Shown: positions 1 to 8,678, counted from the first letter of the stretch. The stretch: DNA of 64,000 nt from Lachnospiraceae bacterium AC2031 (GCA_000687975.1 JIAB01000001.1:310001-374000); one strand, 5' to 3'. Program-made: numbers and translations. Notes: generated by a model from the sequence alone, not told the origin.

Positions 1-1704
1 CCAGTAACCTTCGATATATCTGCTTGTTACCATATAACCACTTCCATCAAAATAGTACCAACTACCATTGATTTTCTGCCACTGACTGTATGGGTACCAA
101 CCTGAAGTATCCATAAAGTACCAGCCTTTTCCATCCTTGTACCAGGATGCTGTCGGATCATAGTCAAGAGCTCCACTACCACTTAGGTAGTAGCCATCTC
201 TCCATTCACTTGATGCCATATAACCATCTGAATTGAAATAGTACCAGTAGCCATCAACTTTCTGCCACTGTGATACTGGGTACCAACCTGATGTATCTTC
301 TAACCACCAACCAACACTGTTACTCTTCCAACTCATTGTTGGTTCGTAGGTTTGACTACCATCTGCGTTATACCACTTTCCATTCACCCATTCAGATGAA
401 TATGTCACTCCATTTGAAACATTACCTGTTGCAGCAGATCCAGAACCAGAATTTGATGAAGTTCCGGAGCTTCCACCATTACCTCCAGAAGTCCCAGCAT
501 CTGATGAATTATTACCGTTTTGTCCTAAATCTAAGGCTTCAAATATGACTTTTATTGTGTAATTAGATTCATCTGTATAAAAAATACTTTCTGAAGATTG
601 ATCAACAGCTTTACCTTGATTATTTACTACTTCTATAGATGCTACTTTATAACCTATATCTGGTACCACATTCACCGTTACAGCATCACCAACTAATAAT
701 CCATTTCTTTCTAATAGATCTTTAGGAGTATTCGTCGCAGAAATGTTTACCTTGCCATGATCTGCATTCACATCAAAAGTGCAATACTTTGAATAACTAT
801 AACATGGAGAACCACCGATAATTTTAGCACTATATGGAATATATAAAGATGACAGTTTATCACAGTCTTCGAACGCATTAGCCGATATTGTTTCTACATT
901 TGTCGGAACAATAACTCTTGTCAACATATCACAATTACAAAAAGCCTTTCCCTGAATCTCTGTAACAGAATCAGGGATTGTTATATTATTTATATTTGTA
1001 TCTGCAAATAATGCATAACGAAGAGTTTTAATAGAATTGGGTAATACTACTGTTTCGAGATTATTACAACGACCAAATGCTTCCTTTCCAATTTCTGTAA
1101 CAGAATCAGGGATTGTTATATTTGTTAATGATTCACAATCACCAAAAGCAGCGATTCCAATTTCTACAACAGAATCAGGGATTGTTATATTTGTTAATGA
1201 TTCACAACCATCAAAAGCACATTCTCCAATATAGGTGACAGAATTGGGGATTGATATACTTGTTAATGAATCACAAGCACAAAAAGCACATTCTCCAATA
1301 TAAGTGACAGAATTGGGGATAGAAACTTTCTTCAAATTCTCAGCATTTTTAAACGCTTCCTTACCAATAACTGTTACAGAATTAGGTATAGCTACTGATA
1401 TAAGTGAATTATTAACCATAAAGCAACCTCCTCCAATCTCTGTAACAGCATAAGTTTTATCTCTATAATTAACCTTACTTGGAATCTTGACATTCTCAAA
1501 ATAATCGGGAACATTCGACACACTTACGCTTACACCATCATCTAGTATTTTGTATCTAAATTCATCAACTTTAAAATCATAATCATACATATATGCATAT
1601 GTCGGAATATCCATTTGTGGTGCAGCGATTACTCCAATGACTATAGCAAAAGATATAATCACAGCCATTATCCGTTTATTTATTCTATGTGGTTTAGTTT
1701 TCAT
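1..1704 (-). CDS. BspA-type leucine-rich repeat surface protein with cell-wall-binding tail (3' end cut)
   Basis: Open reading frame of 568 codons that starts with ATG at 1704 and is still open at the left edge; its neighbour paralogue ends about six residues further, so only a few codons are missing. A basic start (MKTKPHRINKR) and hydrophobic stretch form a signal peptide ending near residue 37. Residues of about 65-290 hold LRR_5/BspA repeats of the form IPDSVTEIGKEAFxxC, four of them in near-identical 69-bp DNA units. A Gly/Ser/Asn-rich linker follows at about 385-425, then tryptophan/tyrosine-rich wall-binding repeats (GWWLEDTSGWYPVSQW, WYYFNSDGYM). Families of this architecture are secreted and bind the cell wall or host/matrix ligands; the ligand here is unknown. 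It lies 57 bp downstream of its paralogue, so the two may be co-transcribed. Confidence 0.88.
   Translation of the reverse strand, partial: MKTKPHRINKRIMAVIISFAIVIGVIAAPQMDIPTYAYMYDYDFKVDEFRYKILDDGVSVSVSNVPDYFENVKIPSKVNYRDKTYAVTEIGGGCFMVNNSLISVAIPNSVTVIGKEAFKNAENLKKVSIPNSVTYIGECAFCACDSLTSISIPNSVTYIGECAFDGCESLTNITIPDSVVEIGIAAFGDCESLTNITIPDSVTEIGKEAFGRCNNLETVVLPNSIKTLRYALFADTNINNITIPDSVTEIQGKAFCNCDMLTRVIVPTNVETISANAFEDCDKLSSLYIPYSAKIIGGSPCYSYSKYCTFDVNADHGKVNISATNTPKDLLERNGLLVGDAVTVNVVPDIGYKVASIEVVNNQGKAVDQSSESIFYTDESNYTIKVIFEALDLGQNGNNSSDAGTSGGNGGSSGTSSNSGSGSAATGNVSNGVTYSSEWVNGKWYNADGSQTYEPTMSWKSNSVGWWLEDTSGWYPVSQWQKVDGYWYYFNSDGYMASSEWRDGYYLSGSGALDYDPTASWYKDGKGWYFMDTSGWYPYSQWQKINGSWYYFDGSGYMVTSRYIEGYW
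1088..1333 (-). repeat. 69-bp tandem repeats encoding 23-residue LRR_5 units
   Basis: Successive units begin at 1088, 1157, 1226 and 1295 with the shared start ccaat. The first two are nearly identical over their length (shared stretch ttgttatatttgttaatgat) and the third is slightly diverged; the fourth unit is diverged in its second half. Conservation at the DNA level suggests recent expansion or conversion of LRR units. Confidence 0.85.
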
Positions 1705-1761
1705 TTTTGTTATCTTTATCCTCTTTTGTATTTCTAAGTGTAAATAATCATATAGAATACA

Positions 1762-3378
1762 TTAGTTACATACGCCATCAGCACCTATCCAGTAACCTTC
1801 GATATATCTGCTTGTTACCATATAGCCACTGCCATCAAAGTAGTACCAGCTACCATTGATTTTCTGCCACTGGCTGTATGGGTACCATCCTGATGTATCC
1901 ATGAAGTACCATCCGTTTGAATCACTATACCAAGAAGCGGTTGGAGCATAATCAAGAGCACCACTACCACTTAGATAGTAGCCATCTCTCCACTCACTTG
2001 AGGCCATATAACCATTAGCATTGAAGTAATACCAGCTGCCATCAATCTTCTGCCACTGCGATACTGGGTACCATCCTGATGTATCTTCAATCCACCAACC
2101 AGTACTATTGCTCTTCCAGCTCATTGTTGGTTCATAGGTCTGACTACCGTCAGCGTTATACCACTTTCCATTTACCCATTCTGATGAGTATGTAGTTCCT
2201 GTAGATGTCGTGCCATTAGATGCATCACCTGATGCTGAGCCTGTTGCTTCAGAACCAGTACCTGTTGTATTACCACCTGTGTTTCCAGAACCAGTATTTC
2301 CTGAAGAACCATTTCCTCCTACTGCACCTACGTTATTTGTATTGTCTATACCACTTGCGGTATTTCCAGTTCCTGCAGAACCATTTGAAGTATTATTTAC
2401 ACCCTGACCAACATAGGTTGCTTTTATTGTAAAATGAGCACTTTCAACCGAGAATTTATTTTCATAAACATCACGTGTCTCATTGGAGTCATTATCAATA
2501 ATCACTAAAGACTGTAACTTGTAACCAGCTTCAGGTGTAACAGTAACTTTTATTGTATCCCAAAATCGTGCCTTATTAGAAGCAAGATATTCCTTCTTAG
2601 TCATATCACCCGAAAGGCTTATCGTTCCGTGATCTGATTCAATAGTAAAATCACAAAAACTCATTACACGATCATCTTTAAGTATAAATGTTGCACCCAT
2701 TGGAGCTATTATTTCTTTAAGATTATCAGTATACACAAACGCTGTTTCATCAACATCTTTCAAACTCTCAGGAAGAGTAACTTTTGTCAGGCAATTGTTT
2801 TCGCCAAATGCTTCTTCACCAATTTTTTCAACTCCCTCTGGAACAGTTACTTCAGTTATTTTACAACCTGTAAAAACTCTATCATCTACACACTTAAGAT
2901 TTTTTGATAAAGTAACACTTGTAAGTCCACTATAATAAAATGCATCAGTACCAATAGATGTAACAGAATCTGGTATTGTAATACTCTTTAAGTTATAACA
3001 TATTTCAAATGCTGCAGAGCCAATATTTGTTACAGTATCAGGTATTACAACTGATTCAATAGGATTTTCAACATCGTCCCCATAGAGTACCCCCTGCTCA
3101 TCAAAAGCTAATCTTCCAATACTAGTTACTGTATAGGTTTTTCCTGAATTAGTTACTGTTTTAGGAATAACTATATTTTTTGACTTATGAAGATTCCTTG
3201 CAACTTCAACTGTAGTGTCAGTTAATATTTTATAGCCTAAACCATCAACCACAAATGAATAATCAGCCGCATGAGTTGGAATAACCATCTGGGGTGCTGA
3301 GATTACTCCAATTACCATGGCCAGAGATATTATCATAGCCAGTATTTTTTTGTTTGTTTTTAGTAGTTTTCCTTTCAT
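1762..3378 (-). CDS. BspA-type leucine-rich repeat surface protein with cell-wall-binding tail
   Basis: Paralogue of the gene on its left. I place the start at the ATG at 3378 (538 residues): it aligns with the paralogue's MKTK start and has an AAAAAGG ribosome-binding site about nine bases upstream; a longer frame to 3450 has no such support. A signal peptide (TNKKILAMIISLAMVIGV) is followed by LRR_5 repeats with the IPDSVTSIGTDAF pattern, a conserved domain around 255-325, a low-complexity Gly/Ser/Thr/Asn linker at roughly 330-400, and tryptophan-rich wall-binding repeats to the end (EGYWIGADGVCN). The LRR part is much more diverged between the two genes than the tail, which is almost the same. 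Probable secreted, wall-associated adhesin or sensor; no ligand can be inferred. Confidence 0.88.
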   Translation of the reverse strand: MKGKLLKTNKKILAMIISLAMVIGVISAPQMVIPTHAADYSFVVDGLGYKILTDTTVEVARNLHKSKNIVIPKTVTNSGKTYTVTSIGRLAFDEQGVLYGDDVENPIESVVIPDTVTNIGSAAFEICYNLKSITIPDSVTSIGTDAFYYSGLTSVTLSKNLKCVDDRVFTGCKITEVTVPEGVEKIGEEAFGENNCLTKVTLPESLKDVDETAFVYTDNLKEIIAPMGATFILKDDRVMSFCDFTIESDHGTISLSGDMTKKEYLASNKARFWDTIKVTVTPEAGYKLQSLVIIDNDSNETRDVYENKFSVESAHFTIKATYVGQGVNNTSNGSAGTGNTASGIDNTNNVGAVGGNGSSGNTGSGNTGGNTTGTGSEATGSASGDASNGTTSTGTTYSSEWVNGKWYNADGSQTYEPTMSWKSNSTGWWIEDTSGWYPVSQWQKIDGSWYYFNANGYMASSEWRDGYYLSGSGALDYAPTASWYSDSNGWYFMDTSGWYPYSQWQKINGSWYYFDGSGYMVTSRYIEGYWIGADGVCN

Positions 3379-3467
3379 CATTATCATCCTTTTTCCTTTA
3401 TATTTTTTATAGTGTACAAAAGTATTTATTAAATTGTCCTTAAGAGACAAATGTTATTATTTGCAAA

Positions 3468-3540
3468 ATTCCATTCGAATCCAAGTACCAAGACGCTGTA
3501 GGATCATAAGTGAGAGCTCCGCTACCACTGAGATAGCACT
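3468..3540 (-). pseudogene. Relic of a cell-wall-binding repeat
   Basis: The minus strand reads CYLSGSGALTYDPTASW then YLDSNG, matching the tail repeat YYLSGSGALDYAPTASWYSDSNG of the neighbouring LRR protein, but there is no start, no LRR part and the similarity ends abruptly on both sides. It looks like a leftover from deletion or rearrangement of a third tandem copy. Confidence 0.75.
3470..3483 (+). repeat. 14-bp direct repeat, left copy (tccattcgaatcca)
   Basis: Identical to 4261-4274. The two copies bracket the tetR gene. The left copy lies within the wall-binding repeat relic, where it encodes DSNG on the minus strand, so the right copy may be another scrap of the same repeat. Confidence 0.7.
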
Positions 3541-3553
3541 TTTCCGAATAATA

Positions 3554-3569
3554 TCTAACGAGCGTTACC
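3554..3569 (+). promoter_or_regulatory. Operator-like site downstream of tetR
   Basis: tctaacgagcgttacc, one base different from the site at 4351-4366 upstream of tetR, and both are followed by a similar tcaaaaaag run. Together with the relic it suggests that the flanks of tetR derive from one duplicated sequence. Whether the regulator binds here is inference. Confidence 0.45.
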
Positions 3570-3580
3570 TTTAAGGTCAA

Positions 3581-3616
3581 AAAAGATTATGCATTTAATA
3601 AATCATTAAATGCATA
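3581..3616 (-). terminator. Terminator after tetR
   Basis: Perfect 11-bp palindrome atgcatttaat / attaaatgcat with a five-base loop, followed on the minus strand by a CTTTTTT run. It lies just past the tetR stop codon. Confidence 0.65.
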
Positions 3617-3643
3617 TATCTAATTATCTACTTTACGAAAAGC

Positions 3644-4237
3644 TTATTTAAAATATAAATCTATAAAAACATCTATATGTTTATTAATCATTTCAAAAGC
3701 TTCGTCTTTTTTATCAGGTTCTCTCTCCATATACTGAATCATGATTGTTATAGGAGATATAAACTGCAGTGCATATATAGAAGCATCTCCTTCGATCATC
3801 TCGCCACGCTCCATCATTTTCTGAAATATAGAAGTATAAAGATCCTTAAGATATGTAAGCTGATGCCTTGTTGTCTGTTTAGAAAGCGCCTCATTTCTAA
3901 ACTGCTCTATGGTTGTCAGTCTTCGCATCTTTTTTGCTGTCTCATTATTTAGTGTAAAATTTAAAGATGCCAGAACATATCCTTTAAAATCTTCTCCTGT
4001 ATGAATTCTGTCAGGAATATCACGTGCGACTTCCATACCCCTCATATATTCATCTTCCGCACAATCTATAACCGCTTTTAACAGGTCTTCTTTATTTCTG
4101 AAGTACTTATAGATTGTTGGACCCTTGACGCCTACTGCCTCTGCAATCTCATCCACGCTTGTCCCATCATATCCTTTGATAGAAAACAGATTTCTTGCAG
4201 CTTCTACTAACGGTTCCTTAGCATTTGTTCTAGCCAT
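3644..4237 (-). CDS. TetR/AcrR family transcriptional regulator
   Basis: 197 residues, normal for the family. Residues 1-50 form the TetR helix-turn-helix: ARNLFSIKGYDGTSVDEIAEAVGV followed by TIYKYFRNKEDLL (given here in two parts). The remaining 145 residues would be the helical ligand-binding and dimer domain, which is family-variable, so the inducer cannot be predicted. ATG at 4237 is preceded by GGGGG eight bases upstream. Two operator-like repeats lie about 90 and 115 bp upstream, so autoregulation is likely. The upstream neighbour, on the same strand, is a nitroreductase, a common partner of such regulators, but a strong hairpin separates them. Confidence 0.9.
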   Translation of the reverse strand: MARTNAKEPLVEAARNLFSIKGYDGTSVDEIAEAVGVKGPTIYKYFRNKEDLLKAVIDCAEDEYMRGMEVARDIPDRIHTGEDFKGYVLASLNFTLNNETAKKMRRLTTIEQFRNEALSKQTTRHQLTYLKDLYTSIFQKMMERGEMIEGDASIYALQFISPITIMIQYMEREPDKKDEAFEMINKHIDVFIDLYFK

Positions 4238-4260
4238 ACAAGTATCCCCCTTTTACAGAC

Positions 4261-4274
4261 TCCATTCGAATCCA
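4261..4274 (+). repeat. 14-bp direct repeat, right copy (tccattcgaatcca)
   Basis: Exact second copy of 3470-3483, located between the tetR ribosome-binding site and its operator-like repeats. Confidence 0.7.
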
Positions 4275-4326
4275 CTTTTACATAGTGCATAAAAAAAATC
4301 TATCTGTTGCATAAAAATATAATTTT

Positions 4327-4366
4327 TCTAATGAACGTTACCAATTATATTCTAACGAACGTTACC
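4327..4366 (+). promoter_or_regulatory. Tandem operator-like repeats upstream of tetR
   Basis: Two direct copies, tctaatgaacgttacc (4327-4342) and tctaacgaacgttacc (4351-4366), start 24 bp apart, and each contains the palindromic core AACGTT. Repetition upstream of a TetR gene suggests its own operator. No well-spaced -35/-10 pair was obvious beside them. Confidence 0.55.
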
Positions 4367-4372
4367 TGTCAA

Positions 4373-4438
4373 ATCAAAAAAGTGCAGCGGGGTCCGTCCC
4401 CACTGCACCGAGGTCTGTCCCCAACTGCACTTTTTGAT
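4373..4438 (-). terminator. Composite palindrome, nitroreductase terminator; copy 1 of a dispersed element
   Basis: Outer arms atcaaaaaagtgcag and ctgcactttttgat enclose a second complete hairpin, gtgcagcgggg-tccgt-ccccactgcac (4382-4408), and a degenerate unit with gtctgtccccaa. The minus strand ends in TTTTTTGAT. Located four bases after the nitroreductase stop codon. The same core recurs at 51488-51516 and 62596-62622, so this is a dispersed repeat as well as a plausible terminator. Confidence 0.7.
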
Positions 4439-4441
4439 ATT

Positions 4442-4966
4442 TTATTCAGCCCAAACTACGAAGTCATCTTTACGAGGTTTTGCAGCTGGAAGATCACCAT
4501 CGATATATCCAACTACACAGTGACCAATACCTTCGTAGTCACCTTCAACTCCGATTTCCTTAAGGATAGCCTTACCCTCTTCAGACTCAACCTCCTGCTT
4601 AGCTCTATGGATCCAGCAAGCACCAAGTCCAAGATCTGTTGCAGCAATCTGAAGATTCTCAAGAACCACACTACCATCATAAACAGATGTGAAGCAATCC
4701 TTCTGAGCAAGTACCCAAAATACAACTGGCGCTCCATAGAATGGATCAAATCCTTCTTCTTTGCCCATGATAGAAGCATTCAGTTTTGAAAGTCTATCTC
4801 TGATTTCCTTATTTGTTATAACAATAATCTTTGCAGCCTGAGCACCCTTACCATTTGGAGCATAAGTTCCAGCCTCAGCAATCTTCTCAAGGAGCTCCTT
4901 TGGTACAGGATCACTCTTATAACTCTTTACACTTCTTCTCTTCTTTAACAACTCTAAAGTTTCCAT
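4442..4966 (-). CDS. Nitroreductase family protein
   Basis: 174 residues. Shows the FMN-dependent nitroreductase fold signatures: an N-terminal RRSVKSY phosphate/FMN contact, the APNGKGAQ segment, and the helix with LENLQIAATDLGLGACWI near residue 97-115. Members are homodimeric flavoproteins that reduce nitro-compounds, quinones or flavins with NAD(P)H; the physiological substrate is not visible here. It is the last gene of the long plsX-to-nitroreductase run, 24 bp after the RNase G gene, and is followed by a strong composite hairpin. A GGGGAAC site precedes the ATG at 4966. Confidence 0.9.
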   Translation of the reverse strand: METLELLKKRRSVKSYKSDPVPKELLEKIAEAGTYAPNGKGAQAAKIIVITNKEIRDRLSKLNASIMGKEEGFDPFYGAPVVFWVLAQKDCFTSVYDGSVVLENLQIAATDLGLGACWIHRAKQEVESEEGKAILKEIGVEGDYEGIGHCVVGYIDGDLPAAKPRKDDFVVWAE

Positions 4967-4990
4967 ATTGTTCCCCTTTCATATATATAA

Positions 4991-6178
4991 TTAATTAAAA
5001 TCTGCAAGTGTCAGTGGCCTCTCCCCCTTAACACGTGTAAGCTCCACGAGACCAAGTGGAGTCATATCTACATATGTAACTCTCTTTTCATCGAAAGAAA
5101 GAAAACTCTTTAAATATCCAATAAGTTCTCTGATATCCTCTGTATCTTTCATGCTTATAAAATCTATGATAATAATACCAGATATATTACGGAGTCTTAT
5201 GATTCGGGATATCTCTTTGGCAGCTTCAATATTTATCTTTAAAAATGTTTTCTGAACATCTTTACCTTTAATAGCCTTACCAGTATTTACATCAATAACA
5301 GTAAGCGCTTCTGTAGGTTCTACAATAATACTGCCACCCGACTTAAGATGAATAGTTCTGTTAAAGCCCTTCTTAAGCTTATCCTCGAGATTAAACACCT
5401 TTGAAAGACTTATCATTTCATCATTATATAACTCTAAGTATCCACTATCAATAATTCCAAACATCAGATCATACTCAGACTCAAGATCAGTAATTATCTT
5501 GAAATCATCATATTTGTTCTTCGCAATAATATCCAGCAGATCCTCGATATAATCCAGCGGTGCTGAAAACATACGATTCTTCGCTACACTATACTGCGCT
5601 GTGTTTAGAATACTGTTAAGCTTGATTGCCATTTCCCTTACTTCGGATAATATGGCTTCATCCGAGACATCATTGGCCGCTGTACGAATAAGTGCTCCAA
5701 TTTTAGAGAACGAACCCATCTCAGATTCGATCACATTCTTAACGCGTTCGCGAAGCACGTTCTTTCTATCCTCATCCACAAACTTCTTTGAGAAACCTAC
5801 TGTGTTATTTCTTTTAAGTATGGAATAACGACCCTTAAGCTCTATTATGCTTGTTACGGCGCCCTTCTTGGTCTTTATCGGATCCATTGAGACCTGAACA
5901 AGCAGCTCGTCGCCAATACAGACCTTTTCTGAATTTCCATGTTTAAGGAATATATGCTTTCCTTCATTATCAGAAAGAGAATAATACAAAGTATCTCCAG
6001 TTCCCGCATCCAGGAAAGCCGCATTTATGGAAGGCACTATATTAATAACCTTCGCAGTATAGATATTTCCTACCAGGCTCTCATTAGTAAGAAGGCAGGC
6101 TCTTACTAACTTGCCATCCTCAAGTAAAAAGCCTGTCTTCTTATTATTAAATTCAGTTATTATATATTTTGCTTCCAT
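4991..6178 (-). CDS. rng: Ribonuclease E/G family protein
   Basis: 395 residues. An N-terminal S1-like domain (about 35-125, with VPSINAAFLDAG) is followed by the RNase H-like and catalytic DNase I-like parts; the metal-binding aspartates are seen in VIDVNTGKAIKG (about 297) and IIDFISMKD (about 337). The enzyme cuts single-stranded RNA in rRNA maturation and mRNA decay. The frame stops at VELTRVKGERPLTLADFN, just where the family normally continues to the zinc-link CPxC motif, so the usual dimer-bridging cysteines and C-terminal part are missing. Three base pairs separate it from the DUF711 gene upstream, showing co-transcription. Confidence 0.9.
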   Translation of the reverse strand: MEAKYIITEFNNKKTGFLLEDGKLVRACLLTNESLVGNIYTAKVINIVPSINAAFLDAGTGDTLYYSLSDNEGKHIFLKHGNSEKVCIGDELLVQVSMDPIKTKKGAVTSIIELKGRYSILKRNNTVGFSKKFVDEDRKNVLRERVKNVIESEMGSFSKIGALIRTAANDVSDEAILSEVREMAIKLNSILNTAQYSVAKNRMFSAPLDYIEDLLDIIAKNKYDDFKIITDLESEYDLMFGIIDSGYLELYNDEMISLSKVFNLEDKLKKGFNRTIHLKSGGSIIVEPTEALTVIDVNTGKAIKGKDVQKTFLKINIEAAKEISRIIRLRNISGIIIIDFISMKDTEDIRELIGYLKSFLSFDEKRVTYVDMTPLGLVELTRVKGERPLTLADFN

Positions 6179-6181
6179 AGA

Positions 6182-7552
6182 TTAGTTCTTAAATGAATGT
6201 ACAGGAGCAGGAATACGACCTGTACGATTAATAAAGTCCTCACAACTATACTGATTAACTGGCATAACTGGAGCTTCACCAAGAAGTCCTCCAAATACTG
6301 CTCTGTCACCAATCTTCTTGCCAACGATAGGCATAATACGAACAGCTGTTGTCTTCTGATTGATCATACCGATAGCCATCTCATCTGCAATAATACCAGA
6401 AAGAGTTGCAGCAGATGTATCGCCAGGAACAGCGATCATATCAAGACCTACTGAACAAACGCATGTCATAGCCTCAAGTTTTTCTATAGAAAGTGCACCC
6501 TTGTCGACCGCATTTATCATTCCCTGATCCTCTGAAACAGGAATAAATGCACCAGACAGACCTCCAACATAAGAAGAAGCCATGATACCACCCTTCTTAA
6601 CCTGATCATTAAGAAGTGCAAGTGCAGCTGTTGTACCTGGAGCACCAGCATATTCAAGACCCATCTCACAAAGAATATCAGCAACAGAATCACCGATAGC
6701 TGGAGTTGGAGCAAGAGAAAGGTCAACGATTCCAAATGGAACTCCAAGTCTTGCAGAAGCTTCTTTTGCAACTAACTGACCAACACGGGTAATCTTAAAT
6801 GCTGTCTTCTTGATAGTCTCGCAAAGTACTTCGAAGCTCTCACCACGAACCTGCTCAAGAGCAGTCTTTACAACACCAGGACCTGAAACACCAACATTTA
6901 TTATTGTATCAGCCTCTGTTACTCCATGAAATGCTCCAGCCATAAATGGGTTATCATCAGGAGCATTACAGAATACAACAAACTTAGCTGTACCAAAACT
7001 GTCTCTATCTTTTGTAAGCTCAGCTGTCTCTTTAATCTTCTGACCAATAAGACGAACAGCATCCATATCGATACCAGTCTTTGTTGATCCGCAGTTAACA
7101 GATGAACAAACAAGTTCAGTCTCTGCAAGAGCCTTTGGAATAGACTCAATAAGAAGCTTATCAGCAGGAGTCATACCCTTAGAAACAAGTGCGGAATATC
7201 CACCAAGGAAATTCACACCAACTGTATGAGCAGCCTTATCAAGAGTCTTTGCAATCTCAACAAAGTCATCAATAGTCTTACATACTGAACCACCAACTAA
7301 AGCGATTGGTGTAACAGACACTCTCTTGTTAACGATAGGGATTCCATACATAGATGTAATCTCCTCACCAACCTTAACAAGATCCTTTGCCTTAGTTGTA
7401 ATCTTCTCATATATCTTATTGCAGGTATCCTCAACATCTACACCAACACAGTCAAGAAGCGAGATACCCATAGTAATGGTACGAACATCAAAGTTCATGT
7501 TCTGCACCATCTGATTAGTCTCTATTACCTCATCTAATGAAATCATATTCAA
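6182..7552 (-). CDS. PFL-like DUF711 family protein (UPF0210)
   Basis: 456 residues, full length for the UPF0210/DUF711 family, whose fold resembles the glycyl-radical enzyme barrel but which has no established reaction. The family features seen are the N-terminal [14 protein letters not shown] segment, the conserved central [18 protein letters not shown], and the glycine-rich [13 protein letters not shown]. No C-terminal glycyl-radical loop is evident, so radical chemistry should not be assumed. It is paired with an upstream ACT-domain gene (33-bp gap), an arrangement that recurs in Firmicutes and suggests the small protein senses an amino acid or similar ligand for this one. Confidence 0.9.
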   Translation of the reverse strand: MNMISLDEVIETNQMVQNMNFDVRTITMGISLLDCVGVDVEDTCNKIYEKITTKAKDLVKVGEEITSMYGIPIVNKRVSVTPIALVGGSVCKTIDDFVEIAKTLDKAAHTVGVNFLGGYSALVSKGMTPADKLLIESIPKALAETELVCSSVNCGSTKTGIDMDAVRLIGQKIKETAELTKDRDSFGTAKFVVFCNAPDDNPFMAGAFHGVTEADTIINVGVSGPGVVKTALEQVRGESFEVLCETIKKTAFKITRVGQLVAKEASARLGVPFGIVDLSLAPTPAIGDSVADILCEMGLEYAGAPGTTAALALLNDQVKKGGIMASSYVGGLSGAFIPVSEDQGMINAVDKGALSIEKLEAMTCVCSVGLDMIAVPGDTSAATLSGIIADEMAIGMINQKTTAVRIMPIVGKKIGDRAVFGGLLGEAPVMPVNQYSCEDFINRTGRIPAPVHSFKN

Positions 7553-7585
7553 ACCTCATATAATAATCTATTTTTATCGCCTTAC

Positions 7586-7858
7586 TTAAATACGGTGCAT
7601 CATATGGAAGATTTCTTCCTTCTGTGCCTTGATCTGTACACCGATTTCCTCACCAAGACTTGCAAGCTCATCTGAAAGTTCTCTATGCTCCTTCATAGAT
7701 TTAGATGTATCAACAAGCATCATCATGTTGAAATAGCCCTGCATAGTTGTCTGAGTAATATCATTGATATTGATATTGTTGCTCGCAAGATAGTTACATA
7801 CCTTAGCGATGATACCTACGGTATCCTTTCCTACTACTGTGATAATTGTCTTATCCAT
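7586..7858 (-). CDS. ACT domain protein (UPF0237)
   Basis: 90 residues, a single ACT domain: TIITVVGKDTVGIIAKVCNY (residues 4-23) is the ligand-loop and first helix, followed by the NININDITQTTMQGYF second strand. Stand-alone ACT proteins of this family bind small ligands, usually amino acids, and act as dimers. It is co-transcribed with the DUF711 gene downstream and lies 22 bp after walJ. Start at ATG 7858 with a GAGGTGC sequence about five bases upstream. Confidence 0.9.
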   Translation of the reverse strand: MDKTIITVVGKDTVGIIAKVCNYLASNNININDITQTTMQGYFNMMMLVDTSKSMKEHRELSDELASLGEEIGVQIKAQKEEIFHMMHRI

Positions 7859-7880
7859 ATAATTGCACCTCTATATTATA

Positions 7881-8678
7881 TTAAACTTCAATAATCTGGC
7901 TAGCTGTGTAGCGTGGGGCTACTTCTAAGCCAAAATCACGAACATCGTCCGAAAATGGATTTCCCTGAAGTTCCTGCTTTACCGATTCAAAAGCAAGCTC
8001 AGGATAGTTATTTTTATCTGAAAGATGTCCAAGAAAGACCGCTTTCATATGATCATTAAGTAATCTCTTAATAAGCTGTCCAGATGCCTCGTTACAAAGA
8101 TGACCTCTGTCACCAAGGATTCTCTGTTTCAACTGATATGGATACGGTCCAACCTCCAGCATCCTGATATCATGATTTGCTTCGATAACCATAGCATCAC
8201 TGTCACTAAGAAATGACACAAGCTTATCATCATATATTCCAAGGTCCGTTGCAACAGATACTTTAGCCTTACCATTATTAAAGCTGTAACATACAGGATC
8301 TGCCGCATCATGAGATATAGGATTTACATTTATTTTGATATCACCAATTTTAAATGTGGTCTCCCGTTCAATCTCATTAAAAAGACTATGATCATAATCC
8401 CCAAGGGACTTAACATTCTTTATCGCCGCTATGGTACCCGCCGTAGCGTAGATAGGAATATTATATTTTCTCGAAATGATACCGAGACATTTGATGTGAT
8501 CCGAATGTTCATGGGTAATCAGTATTCCATCCATTGAACAAGGATCAATCCCTGAATCGGTAAGTCCGAATTCAATATTCTTAAGACTGATGCCAACATC
8601 CAAAAGCAGTGATGTTCTGTCTGTTCCAATATAGGTACAGTTTCCGCTGCTTCCACTGGCAAGCGTCATTAACTTCAT
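7881..8678 (-). CDS. walJ: MBL-fold metallo-hydrolase, WalJ/YycJ type
   Basis: 265 residues. The metal-binding motif THEHSDHIKCLG (about residue 54) is the HxHxDH signature of metallo-beta-lactamase fold hydrolases, and further ligands are seen in NPISHDAADP and VFLGHLSDKNN. The N-terminus MKLMTLASGSSGNCTYIG is typical of YycJ/WalJ, a probable nuclease linked to the WalRK system and DNA repair in Bacilli. No walRK genes are in this window, so only the biochemical class is transferred. It starts immediately after the stop codon of the threonine deaminase gene, without any gap, indicating translational coupling. Confidence 0.88.
   Translation of the reverse strand: MKLMTLASGSSGNCTYIGTDRTSLLLDVGISLKNIEFGLTDSGIDPCSMDGILITHEHSDHIKCLGIISRKYNIPIYATAGTIAAIKNVKSLGDYDHSLFNEIERETTFKIGDIKINVNPISHDAADPVCYSFNNGKAKVSVATDLGIYDDKLVSFLSDSDAMVIEANHDIRMLEVGPYPYQLKQRILGDRGHLCNEASGQLIKRLLNDHMKAVFLGHLSDKNNYPELAFESVKQELQGNPFSDDVRDFGLEVAPRYTASQIIEV

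Noticed and set aside
1088-1333. Regular 69-bp repeats as a CRISPR or satellite
   Set aside because: They are in frame and encode LRR_5 units; no unique spacers separate them.
2210-2432. Plus-strand small frames over the Gly/Ser linker of the LRR protein
   Set aside because: Low-complexity antisense of the linker; no initiation site.
4307-4789. 160-residue plus-strand frame over the nitroreductase
   Set aside because: It is antisense to a clear nitroreductase, runs through the palindromic element, and shows no recognisable domain or ribosome-binding site.
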